From: Alkalibacterium sp.
GTDB lineage: Bacteria > Bacillota > Bacilli > Lactobacillales > Carnobacteriaceae_A
Assembly (NCBI GenBank): GCA_007692455.1
Contig: RECC01000036.1
Coordinates: forward strand, 124,001-188,000
DNA: 64,000 nucleotides
Reading direction: 5' to 3'
The notes beneath the pieces are model-generated. The model made no database searches and had not been told where the DNA came from. It saw nothing but the letters and a program-made list of their open reading frames with translations. Shown here in pieces: positions 55,400-64,000 of the stretch; within the stretch, counting starts at the first letter, position 1, and each line of letters begins with the position of its first letter. Made by a program: the position numbers and the translations under genes.

Positions 55400-58300
55400 A
55401 AGAACAGATATAAAAAGAATCTTAGTTATCGGATCTGGACCAATTATTATTGGTCAGGCTGCAGAGTTCGACTATGCAGGCACTCAAGCATGCCTGGCAC
55501 TGAGAGAAGAAGGATACGAAGTAGTCCTGGTCAATTCCAATCCAGCAACAATTATGACAGACAAGGAAATTGCAGATAAAGTTTATATTGAACCACTGAC
55601 ACTGGAATTCATTTCCAAAATATTGCGTAAAGAGCGACCAGACGCAATACTTCCAACTTTGGGTGGACAGATGGGATTAAATATGGCGATTCAGCTGGAT
55701 GCGGCTGGCATACTTGACGAGTTGGGTATCGAACTGCTTGGAACAAAATTATCTGCTATTAATCAGGCTGAAGACCGGGATTTATTCCGTGAGCTGATGC
55801 GTGAACTCAATGAACCCGTACCGGACAGCGATATTATTCATACTGTGGAAGAAGCTGTAACTTTTGCAGATGAAATTGGTTATCCCTTGATTGTACGCCC
55901 TGCCTTTACGATGGGTGGGACAGGCGGTGGTTTATGTGACAACGAAAGAGAATTGAGAGAAATCGTGGCTAACGGTATAAAATTATCCCCTTCTAATCAG
56001 TGTCTTGTGGAACGCAGTATTGCGGGTTACAAGGAAATTGAGTACGAAGTGATGAGAGATCATGAGGATAACGCAATGGTCGTCTGTAATATGGAAAATA
56101 TAGATCCTGTCGGTATTCATACTGGTGATTCAATTGTCATGGCTCCAAGTCAGACACTGACTGACAAAGAATACCAGATGTTGAGAGATGCCTCCTTGAA
56201 AATTATTCGAGCACTGAAAATAGAAGGGGGCTGTAATGTCCAGCTTGCTTTAGATCCGAATAGTTTTAATTATTTCATCATTGAAGTGAACCCAAGAGTA
56301 AGCAGGTCTTCAGCCTTGGCCAGTAAGGCTACTGGTTATCCGATTGCAAAACTGGCAGCCAAAATAGCGATTGGTCTCACCCTGGATGAGATGAAAAACC
56401 CAGTCACGGAAACCACCTACGCTCAATTTGAGCCTGCCCTTGATTACGTGGTCGCCAAGATCCCGAGATGGCCGTTTGACAAGTTCGAATCAGGAGACAG
56501 AACATTGACCACTCAGATGAAAGCAACTGGAGAAGTCATGGCTATCGGCCGAACTATTGAAGAAAGCCTGTTGAAAGCTGTACGCTCACTGGAAATAGGC
56601 GTCAGTCATTTAGAATTAACTGCTTTAAAGACACTGGATGACGATCAGTTGATTGCTAAAACAGTAAAAGCTCAGGATGATCGTTTGTTTTATTTGATTG
56701 AAGCGATTCGCAGAGATTTTCCAATTGAAGAATTGGCGGAGCTGACTAAAATAGACCTTTTCTTTTTAGATAAGCTACTGCATATTGTTGAAATTGAAGA
56801 GCAGTTAAAAATAGATAGAGGAAATAGTGATCAACTTCTCTATGCCAAGCAGTACGGCTTTTCTGATGCTGCCATTGCAGGTTTATGGGAAACAACGGAA
56901 GAGAAGATAGCAGGTATTCGAGAAGAAATGAATATACAGCCTGTTTTCAAAACGGTCGATACCTGTGCAGCGGAGTTCGAATCGTCAACTCCCTATTTTT
57001 ACAGTACGTATGAAGAAGAGCAAGAGAGTATCGTGACTGAGAAAGAGTCGATTCTTGTTTTGGGGTCCGGTCCCATACGAATCGGTCAGGGAGTAGAGTT
57101 TGACTATGCAACAGTTCACTCGGTTAAAGCAATTCAAGAAGCAGGTTATGAAGCGATTATTATGAATAATAACCCGGAGACAGTTTCAACTGATTTTTCG
57201 ATTTCCGACAAGCTTTACTTTGAACCGTTGACAGTGGAAGATGTCATGACTGTCATCAAGCATGAAAAACCAAAAGGAGTAATCGTTCAGTTTGGTGGGC
57301 AGACCGCCATTAATCTTGCTGAGCCACTTGAAAAGTTAGGTGTCAGTATATTGGGGACCACCGTAGAAGATCTGGATCGGGCAGAAAACCGTAATGCCTT
57401 TGAAAAAGCATTAAATGAAATGAGCATTCTTCAACCGGAAGGAAGCACAGCCACCAATGAAAGCGAAGCACTGATGATTGCAGAAAGGATAGGGTATCCT
57501 GTACTCGTTCGGCCGAGTTATGTGTTAGGGGGCAGGGGTATGCAGATAGTGGACAACTCTAAAGATTTATCCCGGTACATGACTGATGCTGTAAAAATTT
57601 CGTCAGAACATCCTGTACTGATTGACCGCTACCTGATAGGAGCAGAAGTTGAAGTTGATGCCATCTGTGATGGAGAGACTGTTCTTATTCCGGGTATCAT
57701 GGAGCACATTGAACGGTCGGGTGTCCATTCCGGCGATTCCATGGCTGTCTATCCTCCTCAGCATCTGTCTCAAAACACTATTGATACAATTGTGGAGTAT
57801 ACACATAAATTATGTATGGGCCTCAACTGTTTAGGACTTATGAACATACAGTTCGTTGTTCATGACGAAACGGTATATGTCATTGAAGTAAATCCCAGGG
57901 CGAGCCGTACACTTCCTTTCTTAAGTAAAGTGACAGGCATTCCGATGGCACAGGTTGCCACCAGAGCCATATTGGGTCAATCGATTGCTGATCAGGGGTA
58001 TGATTCCGGCTTGTTTAAGACACCTGAGATGGTGCATGTCAAAGCCCCGGTGTTCAGTTTTTCTAAACTGCACAAGGTAGATGCTACATTAGGACCTGAA
58101 ATGAAATCCACTGGTGAAGTAATGGGAAGTGACACTACACTTGAAAAAGCTCTCTATAAAGCCTTTGAAGCCAGTGACATGCATCTTCCAGATCATGGCA
58201 AAGTGCTCTTTACAGTCGCTGATGAAGATAAACAGGAAGCCGTTGAACTTGCTAGACGCTTTTATGAAATCGGCTATCTCATAGTTGCTACAGAAGGTAC

Positions 58301-58571
58301 AGCAGCCGCATTCACAAGAGCTGACATTCCAGCTGAGTCTGTTCAAAAAGCAGGTGAAGGCAGGGAGCACACGATACTGGACACCATTCAATCTAACCAA
58401 GTAGATTTGGTAGTCAATACGATGGGCAAAAATGTCGATGCCATGCATGATGGCTTTTCCATTCGAAAGGCATCCATTGAAAAAGGCATTCCGCTGATGA
58501 CATCTCTGGATACTGTCTCGGCCATTATAAGCGTACTGGAATCTAAAACCTTTTTAACTGCTGCATTATAG
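55392..58571 (+). CDS. carB: Carbamoyl-phosphate synthase large subunit
   Basis: Uses two ATP to make carbamoyl phosphate from bicarbonate and ammonia. Two homologous ATP-grasp halves are clear: [17 protein letters not shown] near the N-terminus and [16 protein letters not shown] near residue 560, each followed by an ATP-binding block (GGQMGLN and GGQTAIN). The C-terminal MGS-like allosteric domain follows. Length is 1059 residues from ATG 55392, which overlaps the carA stop by eight bases; an ATG at 55368 inside carA is rejected. Thirty-three bases later comes pyrD, with no pyrK in between. Confidence 0.97.
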   Translation: MPRRTDIKRILVIGSGPIIIGQAAEFDYAGTQACLALREEGYEVVLVNSNPATIMTDKEIADKVYIEPLTLEFISKILRKERPDAILPTLGGQMGLNMAIQLDAAGILDELGIELLGTKLSAINQAEDRDLFRELMRELNEPVPDSDIIHTVEEAVTFADEIGYPLIVRPAFTMGGTGGGLCDNERELREIVANGIKLSPSNQCLVERSIAGYKEIEYEVMRDHEDNAMVVCNMENIDPVGIHTGDSIVMAPSQTLTDKEYQMLRDASLKIIRALKIEGGCNVQLALDPNSFNYFIIEVNPRVSRSSALASKATGYPIAKLAAKIAIGLTLDEMKNPVTETTYAQFEPALDYVVAKIPRWPFDKFESGDRTLTTQMKATGEVMAIGRTIEESLLKAVRSLEIGVSHLELTALKTLDDDQLIAKTVKAQDDRLFYLIEAIRRDFPIEELAELTKIDLFFLDKLLHIVEIEEQLKIDRGNSDQLLYAKQYGFSDAAIAGLWETTEEKIAGIREEMNIQPVFKTVDTCAAEFESSTPYFYSTYEEEQESIVTEKESILVLGSGPIRIGQGVEFDYATVHSVKAIQEAGYEAIIMNNNPETVSTDFSISDKLYFEPLTVEDVMTVIKHEKPKGVIVQFGGQTAINLAEPLEKLGVSILGTTVEDLDRAENRNAFEKALNEMSILQPEGSTATNESEALMIAERIGYPVLVRPSYVLGGRGMQIVDNSKDLSRYMTDAVKISSEHPVLIDRYLIGAEVEVDAICDGETVLIPGIMEHIERSGVHSGDSMAVYPPQHLSQNTIDTIVEYTHKLCMGLNCLGLMNIQFVVHDETVYVIEVNPRASRTLPFLSKVTGIPMAQVATRAILGQSIADQGYDSGLFKTPEMVHVKAPVFSFSKLHKVDATLGPEMKSTGEVMGSDTTLEKALYKAFEASDMHLPDHGKVLFTVADEDKQEAVELARRFYEIGYLIVATEGTAAAFTRADIPAESVQKAGEGREHTILDTIQSNQVDLVVNTMGKNVDAMHDGFSIRKASIEKGIPLMTSLDTVSAIISVLESKTFLTAAL

Positions 58572-58604
58572 GCAGCATTGATTATATTAAATGGAGGAAA
58601 TTAA

Positions 58605-59531
58605 ATGACTCAATTAGCAGTGTCTTTACCAGGATTACAGATGTCAAATCCTGTCATGCCGGCAAGCGGCACCTTTGGTTTTGGTGAACTGTATCTAGAT
58701 TTATTCGATTACAATAACCTTGGAGCAATGGTATTAAAATCTACGACAAAAAAGGCACGAACCGGAAATGAGGCACCTAGGTTCTATTCACTAAAAAATG
58801 GGGCGATGAATGCTGTGGGACTTAAAAATCCTGGTGTGGATGCTGTGGTGGCAGATAAACTGCCCCAGCTTGCTAATTATTCTACACCGGTTATTGGCAG
58901 TGTAGCTGGCGAAACTGAGGATGAATTCGTGGAGGTAGCTGAGAAACTAAGTCAGTCAAATATTATCAGCGCGCTGGAACTGAATCTTTCTTGTCCAAAT
59001 GTTAAAGAAGGTGGCTTAACATTCGGAGTCAAGCCGGAAAGTGTTGAACGGATAACCAGAAACGTCAAACAGAAAGTAGATGTACCTGTTTACGTAAAAT
59101 TGACGCCCAACGTCACTGATATTGTAGAGATTGCTAAAGCAGCAGAAGCTGGTGGAGCAGATGGAATCAGTCTGATTAATACAGTATTAAGCATGAAAAT
59201 TGATGTAGTGAGTAAAAAACCTGTACTTGGAAATACGATGGGCGGCCTATCGGGAGAAGGCATTTTCCCCATTGCGATTCGTATGGTATACCAAGTTTCT
59301 CAGGCAGTTAGCATTCCTGTCATTGGAATGGGTGGAGTACAGTCAGCCGATGACGTCATTCAGATGCTGCTTGCAGGCGCATCTGCTGTAGCGGTGGGTA
59401 CAGCTACGTATAAAAACCCTTTAGCAATGAACGAAATCATCGCTGATTTACCTGAACGTATGCGGGAACTGAAAATCAGCTCGATTGAAGAACTCATACA
59501 AGAAGTGAAAGAAGGCAGAGTAAATGGATAA
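58605..59531 (+). CDS. pyrD: Dihydroorotate dehydrogenase, class 1B-type catalytic subunit
   Basis: Oxidises dihydroorotate to orotate with FMN. The N-terminal LAVSLPGLQMSNPVMPASGTFGFG and ALELNLSCPNVKEGGLTFG, with the catalytic Cys130, resemble the class 1B PyrDB subunit. That subunit normally pairs with the Fe-S/FAD protein PyrK for NAD reduction. No pyrK is found before or after it in this operon. Either pyrK is elsewhere or this enzyme uses another acceptor. At 308 residues it is full length. GGAGG precedes ATG 58605. Its end overlaps pyrF by eight bases. Confidence 0.94.
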   Translation: MTQLAVSLPGLQMSNPVMPASGTFGFGELYLDLFDYNNLGAMVLKSTTKKARTGNEAPRFYSLKNGAMNAVGLKNPGVDAVVADKLPQLANYSTPVIGSVAGETEDEFVEVAEKLSQSNIISALELNLSCPNVKEGGLTFGVKPESVERITRNVKQKVDVPVYVKLTPNVTDIVEIAKAAEAGGADGISLINTVLSMKIDVVSKKPVLGNTMGGLSGEGIFPIAIRMVYQVSQAVSIPVIGMGGVQSADDVIQMLLAGASAVAVGTATYKNPLAMNEIIADLPERMRELKISSIEELIQEVKEGRVNG

Positions 59532-60237
59532 CAAGCCGATAGTTGCATTAGATTTTTCCACTGAAAAAGAAGTGACACAATTCTTAAAACTGTTTGCCGA
59601 TACACAGTTAAATCTAAAAGTAGGGATGGAACTTTTTTATCAGCAGGGTCCTGCAATTATTTATTCACTTAAAGAAGCAGGGCATGATGTGTTTTTAGAT
59701 ATCAAATTGCATGATATTCCGACCACTGTCAAAAAAGCTATGACAGGCATCGCCGGTTTAGGCGTTGACATGATTAATATGCACGCTGCTGGGGGGAAGG
59801 TAATGATGGAGGAAGCCAGAGAAGGTCTGGATAAAGGCACAGGTCCTAATCAACAAAAACCTTTGCTGATTGCCGTTACGCAATTGACATCCACCACAGA
59901 AGAAATGCTTAGAGATGAGCAGCGTTCTGTTGATACCATACACGATAGTGTGCTCCATTATGCCGGACTGGCACGTGACGCTCAGGCAGATGGTGTGGTA
60001 TGCTCTACATATGAAGCAGAGAGCATAGGAGAAAGCCTTGGAGAATCTTTTTTACGTGTTACACCCGGAATTCGTTTGAATCCGAAAAATGCACACGACC
60101 AGAAGCGTGTGGCAACTCCAGAGCGAGCTCGCGAACTGGGTTCCACTCATATTGTTGTAGGTCGCTCCATTACACAGGCTGCAGACCCTGTTCAATCATA
60201 CTTAGAAGTATTGCGCCAATGGGAAGGGGATAAGTAA
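59524..60237 (+). CDS. pyrF: Orotidine-5'-phosphate decarboxylase
   Basis: Last step to UMP. The catalytic motif DIKLHDIPTTV (Asp59, Lys61, Asp64) is complete, VALDFS opens the barrel, and the phosphate-binding HIVVGRSITQA motif closes it. The 237 residues match the bacterial short type. The start overlaps the pyrD stop and its own stop abuts the pyrE start, so pyrD-pyrF-pyrE are translationally coupled. GAAGGCAGAG serves as ribosome binding site. Confidence 0.97.
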   Translation: MDNKPIVALDFSTEKEVTQFLKLFADTQLNLKVGMELFYQQGPAIIYSLKEAGHDVFLDIKLHDIPTTVKKAMTGIAGLGVDMINMHAAGGKVMMEEAREGLDKGTGPNQQKPLLIAVTQLTSTTEEMLRDEQRSVDTIHDSVLHYAGLARDAQADGVVCSTYEAESIGESLGESFLRVTPGIRLNPKNAHDQKRVATPERARELGSTHIVVGRSITQAADPVQSYLEVLRQWEGDK

Positions 60238-60864
60238 ATGAAACGCAAAGAATTTATATCGAAGGAACTGTTAAGAATCGGTGCGGTCAACATAAGACCG
60301 AAAAATCCGTACACATGGACAAGTGGACTGAAGAGTCCTATTTACTGTGACAACAGACTGACAATGAGTTTCCCTGAAGTCAGAAATCAGATTGTTACAG
60401 ATCTTGTAGATATCATTGAGACACACTATCCACAGGCTGAAGTTATAGCGGGTACCGCTACAGCGGGAATTCCGCACGCCGCTTGGGTAGCGGAAAGACT
60501 GAACCTGCCGATGATATATATTCGCAGTGAAGCAAAAAAACATGGGACCGGTAAGCAAATTGAAGGGACATTTAATACTGGCGCAAAAATTGTTGTGATA
60601 GAAGACCTGATTTCTACGGGACAAAGTGTTATAGATGCTGTGAATGTGGCAAAAGGGGAAGGCGCAGATGTACTCGGTGTTGCGGCTATCTTCACTTACG
60701 AATTACCTTTAGGCAAGAGTGCGTTTACTGATCTGACTATTGACTATCATACCGTTACGGATTATTCCAGTCTGATTAAGGCTGCTCTAGCTTCCGGTCA
60801 CATCGAACAGGAGGATTTGGCTGCTTTAGAAAAATGGAAAGACAGTCCTGAAAATTGGTCATGA
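60238..60864 (+). CDS. pyrE: Orotate phosphoribosyltransferase
   Basis: Joins orotate to PRPP to form OMP. The PRPP-binding motif VVIEDLISTGQSVIDA is present. KNPYTWTSGLKSPIYCDNR near the N-terminus and the flexible-loop RSEAKKHGTGKQIEG are orotate-specific. At 208 residues it is complete. It begins directly after the pyrF stop (GGGGATAAGTAA before ATG). It is the last gene of the operon; I see no strong terminator after it, and the rpsO promoter begins within a few bases of its stop. Confidence 0.96.
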   Translation: MKRKEFISKELLRIGAVNIRPKNPYTWTSGLKSPIYCDNRLTMSFPEVRNQIVTDLVDIIETHYPQAEVIAGTATAGIPHAAWVAERLNLPMIYIRSEAKKHGTGKQIEGTFNTGAKIVVIEDLISTGQSVIDAVNVAKGEGADVLGVAAIFTYELPLGKSAFTDLTIDYHTVTDYSSLIKAALASGHIEQEDLAALEKWKDSPENWS

Positions 60865-60867
60865 GGC

Positions 60868-60896
60868 TTGATTTTTATTCAATAATCCTGTACCAT
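60868..60896 (+). promoter_or_regulatory. Promoter of rpsO
   Basis: TTGATT (60868-60873), a 17-base spacer and TACCAT (60891-60896), leaving a leader of about 100 bases before rpsO that may carry S15 autoregulation. Confidence 0.6.
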
Positions 60897-61000
60897 TTAA
60901 ACAGTGCTGAAGGGATTTGGCATAAGACCTTTACTTGGTTTGTCGCTTCACCAGCGCTTACTCAGTAACAGGAGTCATACTAAGGAAAGAGGTGGAAAAA

Positions 61001-61270
61001 ATGGCTGTATCAAAAGAAGAAAAACAACAGATTATCACTGATTATGCACGCCACGAAGGAGACACTGGTTCTCCAGAAGTGCAAATTGCAGTATTAACTG
61101 CTGAAATCAACGAATTGAATGAACACGCTAAAACACACAAGAAAGATTTTCATTCAATGCGCGGACTAATGAAAAAAATTGGTCACCGTCGTAACCTTTT
61201 AGCATATTTACGTAACAAGGACATTACCCGTTACCGTGAATTAATTAAAAGACTTGGTTTACGTCGTTAA
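61001..61270 (+). CDS. rpsO: 30S ribosomal protein S15
   Basis: A primary 16S rRNA-binding protein of 89 residues. [30 protein letters not shown] and the [20 protein letters not shown] end are standard. AAGAGGTGG precedes ATG 61001; an in-frame extension to 60935 lies in the leader and is rejected. It is followed by pnp, a pairing kept in most bacteria, with a terminator-like hairpin and a long leader hairpin in between. Confidence 0.97.
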   Translation: MAVSKEEKQQIITDYARHEGDTGSPEVQIAVLTAEINELNEHAKTHKKDFHSMRGLMKKIGHRRNLLAYLRNKDITRYRELIKRLGLRR

Positions 61271-61350
61271 TTCGGTTAAACGCCTCTGCTTTTTTCAGCA
61301 AACTTATGCATGAAGAACAGAAGTATCGGCCGGTAAACTGGACTATTTGA

Positions 61351-61380
61351 AGCGGGATTCCTAGGAATCTCGCTTTCTTT
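61351..61380 (+). terminator. Terminator-like hairpin between rpsO and pnp
   Basis: AGCGGGATTCCT / AGGAATCTCGCT stem with a T-rich tail. The tail contains TATAAT (61380-61385), so termination and a new start could overlap, though no good -35 is seen. Confidence 0.75.
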
Positions 61381-61408
61381 ATAATAAACTATTCAGGAGC
61401 TTGATTGT

Positions 61409-61462
61409 CTACTATACAAACGCGAGCAGTTCACTTATGAACTGCTGGCCTTTGTTTAGTAG
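61409..61462 (+). other. 54-nt pnp leader hairpin
   Basis: Outer arms CTACTATACAAA (61409-61420) and TTTGTTTAGTAG (61451-61462) pair with one mismatch. After a small internal loop, AGCAGTTCA pairs with TGAACTGCT around CTTA. There is no T-run after it. A long double-stranded leader 32 bases before pnp recalls the RNase III-cleaved pnp leader of enterobacteria. Confidence 0.75.
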
Positions 61463-61493
61463 GTTGAGCTCACTGAAAACAAAGGAGAATACT

Positions 61494-63614
61494 ATGTCAA
61501 ATAAACAAGTTTTCACAACGCAATTAGGCGGAAGAACCCTGACAGCTGAGGTTGGCCAGATGGCTAAGCAAGCAAATGGAGCTGTGCTGGTAAGATACGA
61601 GGATACGGTGGTCTTATCGACAGCTGTTGGAAGCAAAAAGCCGAGCAGTATGCCATTTTTCCCGCTAATGGTCGTATACGAAGAAAAAATGTATTCCGTA
61701 GGTAAAATACCTGGAGGATTCATCAAACGTGAAGGACGACCTTCTGAAAATGCAACATTGACAGCGCGTCTGATTGACCGTCCGCTTCGTCCAATGTTTG
61801 CGGAAGGATTCAGAAACGATGTTCAAATCTTTAATACAGTCATGTCTGTTGATCCAGATAATTCACCAGAAATGTCTGCAATGTTTGGCTCTTCCTTAGC
61901 GCTGTGTATTTCAGACATTCCATTTAACGGTCCGATTGCAGGAGTTAATGTCGGTCGTGTAAACGGTGAACTTATTATTAACCCAACAGAAGAACAGACT
62001 GCAGAATCAGATATTGAATTGACTGTAGCTGGAACCAAGGAAGCTATAAACATGGTTGAGAGTGGGGCAGATCAAGTCTCTGAAGAAGACATGCTTGAAG
62101 CCCTTCTTTTCGGACACGAAGCCATTAAGGAATTGTGTGCTTTCCAGGAAGAAATCGTTAAAGCTGTTGGCCAGGAAAAAATGGAAGTCACTCTTCTGTT
62201 GCCTGAAGAAGAATTGAAAAATGAAATTGTATCTAAATATAATGATCAGATGAAAGAAGCGATTCAGACATTTGACAAACAGGAAAGAGCAGAAAAAACA
62301 AGTGCACTCAAGCAGGCTATTACTGAAGCCTATGAAGATGAGCACCAGGATTCTCCAAACCTGAATGAAGTGTTAAAAGACGTGAAGTCTATTTTAGACG
62401 GCATGGAGAAAGACGAAGTTCGTCGATTAATTACAGAAGAAAACACCCGACCTGATGGCCGTAAAGTGGATGAAATCCGTTCGCTGGATTCTGAAGTAGG
62501 TTTACTGCCGCGCGTGCATGGCTCCGGATTGTTCACTCGAGGACAGACCCAGGCTATGACGGTGGCTACTTTAGGCCCATTGAATGAACATCAGATTATC
62601 GATGGATTGGGCAGCGAAGACAGCAAACGATTTATCCATCACTACAATTTTCCGCAGTTTTCAGTCGGTGAAACAGGTCCTGTCAGAGGTCCTGGGCGCC
62701 GCGAGATTGGTCACGGAGCATTGGGTGAACGTGCATTGTCTTATATTATTCCGGATGAAGAGACATTCCCTTACACTATAAGACTTGTATCTGAAGTATT
62801 AGAATCTAACGGTTCTTCTTCACAGGCCAGCATTTCTGCCGGTTCTTTAGCATTGATGGACGCCGGTGTGCCAATTAAAGCTCCTGTTGGTGGTATTGCA
62901 ATGGGTCTGGTTATGGAGGGAGACAATTATACAGTTCTAACTGATATTCAGGGCCTTGAAGATCACCTTGGCGATATGGACTTTAAAGTTGCAGGAACAC
63001 GTGAAGGGATTACTGCTCTTCAAATGGATATTAAGATTGAAGGTATCACGAGAGAAATTCTGGAGGAAGCTTTAGTTCAGGCTAAGCAAGCCCGTCTGGA
63101 AATCATTGATAATCTTCAAGGCGCACTTAGCGAGCCGCGCAAGGAATTAAGCAAGTATGCTCCTAAAATCGAATCCATTAAAATCAAGCCTGACCAGATT
63201 AAAGTGGTTATCGGTAAAGGTGGAGAAACGATTAACAGCATCATAGACGAAACAAACGTCAAAATTGATATTGATGAAGAAGGAAATGTATCAATTTACG
63301 GACAGGATGCTGAAGCTATCAAGCGAGCAATTGAAATTATTGAAGAACTGACTGAAGAAGTTGAAATCGGCAAAGTCTATACAGGTACCATTAAGCGTAT
63401 AGAAAAATTCGGTGCGTTTGTTGAAATCATCAAAGGTACAGATGGTTTGGTTCACGTATCTGAATTATCTGACAAATACATTAAAGATGTAGCCAAAGAA
63501 TTTTCTGTTGGAGATACTCTGGATGTAAAAGTTACTGAAATTGACGACAGAGGACGCGTAAACTTGTCCCGAAAAGCCGTTTTAAACGGTAATGATAATT
63601 CCGAACAGGAATAA
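61494..63614 (+). CDS. pnp: Polyribonucleotide nucleotidyltransferase (PNPase)
   Basis: A phosphorolytic 3'-5' exoribonuclease. Two RNase PH-like domains are present ([26 protein letters not shown] and, in the second, [18 protein letters not shown] with [18 protein letters not shown]). A helical linker joins them. A KH domain ([19 protein letters not shown]) and a C-terminal S1 domain ([20 protein letters not shown]) follow. At 706 residues it is full length. AAAGGAG precedes ATG 61494; the frame extends to 61401, but that extension runs through the leader hairpin and is rejected. With RNase J1 encoded at 28 kb it accounts for much of the RNA decay machinery. Confidence 0.97.
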   Translation: MSNKQVFTTQLGGRTLTAEVGQMAKQANGAVLVRYEDTVVLSTAVGSKKPSSMPFFPLMVVYEEKMYSVGKIPGGFIKREGRPSENATLTARLIDRPLRPMFAEGFRNDVQIFNTVMSVDPDNSPEMSAMFGSSLALCISDIPFNGPIAGVNVGRVNGELIINPTEEQTAESDIELTVAGTKEAINMVESGADQVSEEDMLEALLFGHEAIKELCAFQEEIVKAVGQEKMEVTLLLPEEELKNEIVSKYNDQMKEAIQTFDKQERAEKTSALKQAITEAYEDEHQDSPNLNEVLKDVKSILDGMEKDEVRRLITEENTRPDGRKVDEIRSLDSEVGLLPRVHGSGLFTRGQTQAMTVATLGPLNEHQIIDGLGSEDSKRFIHHYNFPQFSVGETGPVRGPGRREIGHGALGERALSYIIPDEETFPYTIRLVSEVLESNGSSSQASISAGSLALMDAGVPIKAPVGGIAMGLVMEGDNYTVLTDIQGLEDHLGDMDFKVAGTREGITALQMDIKIEGITREILEEALVQAKQARLEIIDNLQGALSEPRKELSKYAPKIESIKIKPDQIKVVIGKGGETINSIIDETNVKIDIDEEGNVSIYGQDAEAIKRAIEIIEELTEEVEIGKVYTGTIKRIEKFGAFVEIIKGTDGLVHVSELSDKYIKDVAKEFSVGDTLDVKVTEIDDRGRVNLSRKAVLNGNDNSEQE

Positions 63615-63623
63615 TAAATAAAT

Positions 63624-63673
63624 AGAAACCCCCTTAGTTCCGGCAACCGGCGCTAAGGGGGTTTCAGTTTTTG
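63624..63673. terminator. Bidirectional terminator between pnp and birA
   Basis: AAACCCCCTTAG / CTAAGGGGGTTT stem with a GC-rich loop, between convergent genes with T-rich tails on both strands. Confidence 0.93.
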
Positions 63674-63674
63674 T

Positions 63675-64000
63675 TTAAATATATGAGCTTAGTCCTCGTA
63701 TAGAAAAATCAAGGGTTCTCAAAGGAGTCAAGCTTTCATCATCAGTGTATTGCACAATAAGTTCGCCCAAAGAATTGATGTCTCTGACATGAGCCAGCCT
63801 GGCGCTTTCACCAGTTCGGACAATAATTTCCTTCCCAATCAAAACCGACGCTTTCTTGCATAAAGTGATAAAGTCTGAACTGTCATTAGTCAGTTGCCAC
63901 TCTCTGTAAAACACTTCAAAAGACCGGATAAACTCAGTGACAATCTGGTTCGGATCAATGTGCATACCCGTTTCAATGAGCAAAGAGGTAGCCTTCTCAG
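63675..64000 (-). CDS. birA: Biotin--[acetyl-CoA-carboxylase] ligase BirA (C-terminal end only)
   Basis: The frame is open to the window edge, so the N-terminal part lies beyond base 64000. The visible ~108 residues begin EKATSLLIETGMHIDPNQIVTEF, the segment after the biotin-binding core of BirA, and continue into the small C-terminal SH3-like domain (IGKEIIVRTGESARLAHVRDINSLGELIV). The protein attaches biotin to acetyl-CoA carboxylase. Whether it also has the N-terminal repressor HTH cannot be seen here. Confidence 0.88.
   Translation of the reverse strand, partial: EKATSLLIETGMHIDPNQIVTEFIRSFEVFYREWQLTNDSSDFITLCKKASVLIGKEIIVRTGESARLAHVRDINSLGELIVQYTDDESLTPLRTLDFSIRGLSSYI

Noticed and set aside
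61401-61493. N-terminal extension of PNPase by 31 residues
   Set aside because: The extension translates the leader hairpin and has no family similarity; ATG 61494 has the proper ribosome binding site.

Overview
This window is an ordinary-looking, gene-dense stretch of chromosome from a low-GC Gram-positive bacterium. Gene content and order point to Lactobacillales: rplU-prp-rpmA with an extended L27, ireB-ruvX-DUF1292, DUF1831 beside a cysteine desulfurase and mnmA, a fused gshF, liaFSR, comEA-comEB-comEC-holA-rpsT, and T-box and PyrR leaders. A Carnobacteriaceae-like organism is my best guess, but this is inference from gene content, not a sequence search. I see no insertion sequence, prophage, CRISPR array or toxin-antitoxin pair. 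Nearly all genes lie on the + strand. The exceptions are uspA, the 6S RNA, rarA, the lipid kinase, rnjA, def and birA.

Layout. 1-1.7 kb: end of mreD, then minC and minD (shape and division-site placement). 1.7-2.9 kb: L21 leader, rplU, prp, rpmA. 3-5.4 kb: a YtxK-type methyltransferase and ackA. 5.4-7.5 kb (minus): uspA, a probable 6S RNA with its own promoter and terminator, and rarA. 7.7-12.9 kb: gshF (glutathione synthesis), then cysteine desulfurase, DUF1831 and mnmA (tRNA thiolation). 13-18.2 kb: an orphan AraC regulator, recD2, a minus-strand lipid kinase and a YitT membrane protein. 18.2-22.4 kb: T-box leader and alaS, then ireB-ruvX-DUF1292. 22.5-25 kb: mltG, udk, greA. 25-27.6 kb: liaF-liaS-liaR envelope-stress system. 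27.6-32.5 kb: rnjA (minus), a HAD phosphatase, tRNA-Ala(GGC), a DUF1576 membrane protein and def (minus). 32.5-38 kb: pdhA-pdhB-pdhC-pdhD. 38-41.7 kb: suhB-like gene, typA behind a probable attenuator, ylaN, ylbG. 41.6-48.9 kb: rsmD, coaD, a YlbL/SepM-type PDZ protease, the competence genes comEA, comEB and comEC, holA and rpsT. 49-51 kb: uvrB. 51-60.9 kb: the de novo pyrimidine operon pyrR-pyrB-pyrC-carA-carB-pyrD-pyrF-pyrE with two PyrR-type attenuators. 61-64 kb: rpsO, pnp and the end of birA.

Points for a second look are mostly non-coding or concern missing parts: the 6S RNA locus; comEC, whose first membrane helix is encoded upstream of any normal start codon; a class 1B-type pyrD without an adjacent pyrK; the long inverted repeat and second dyad upstream of pdhA; the 54-nt hairpin before pnp; the typA leader terminator; and a 27-codon ORF with a good ribosome binding site beside rnjA. 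I do not see a wholly new multi-gene system here.
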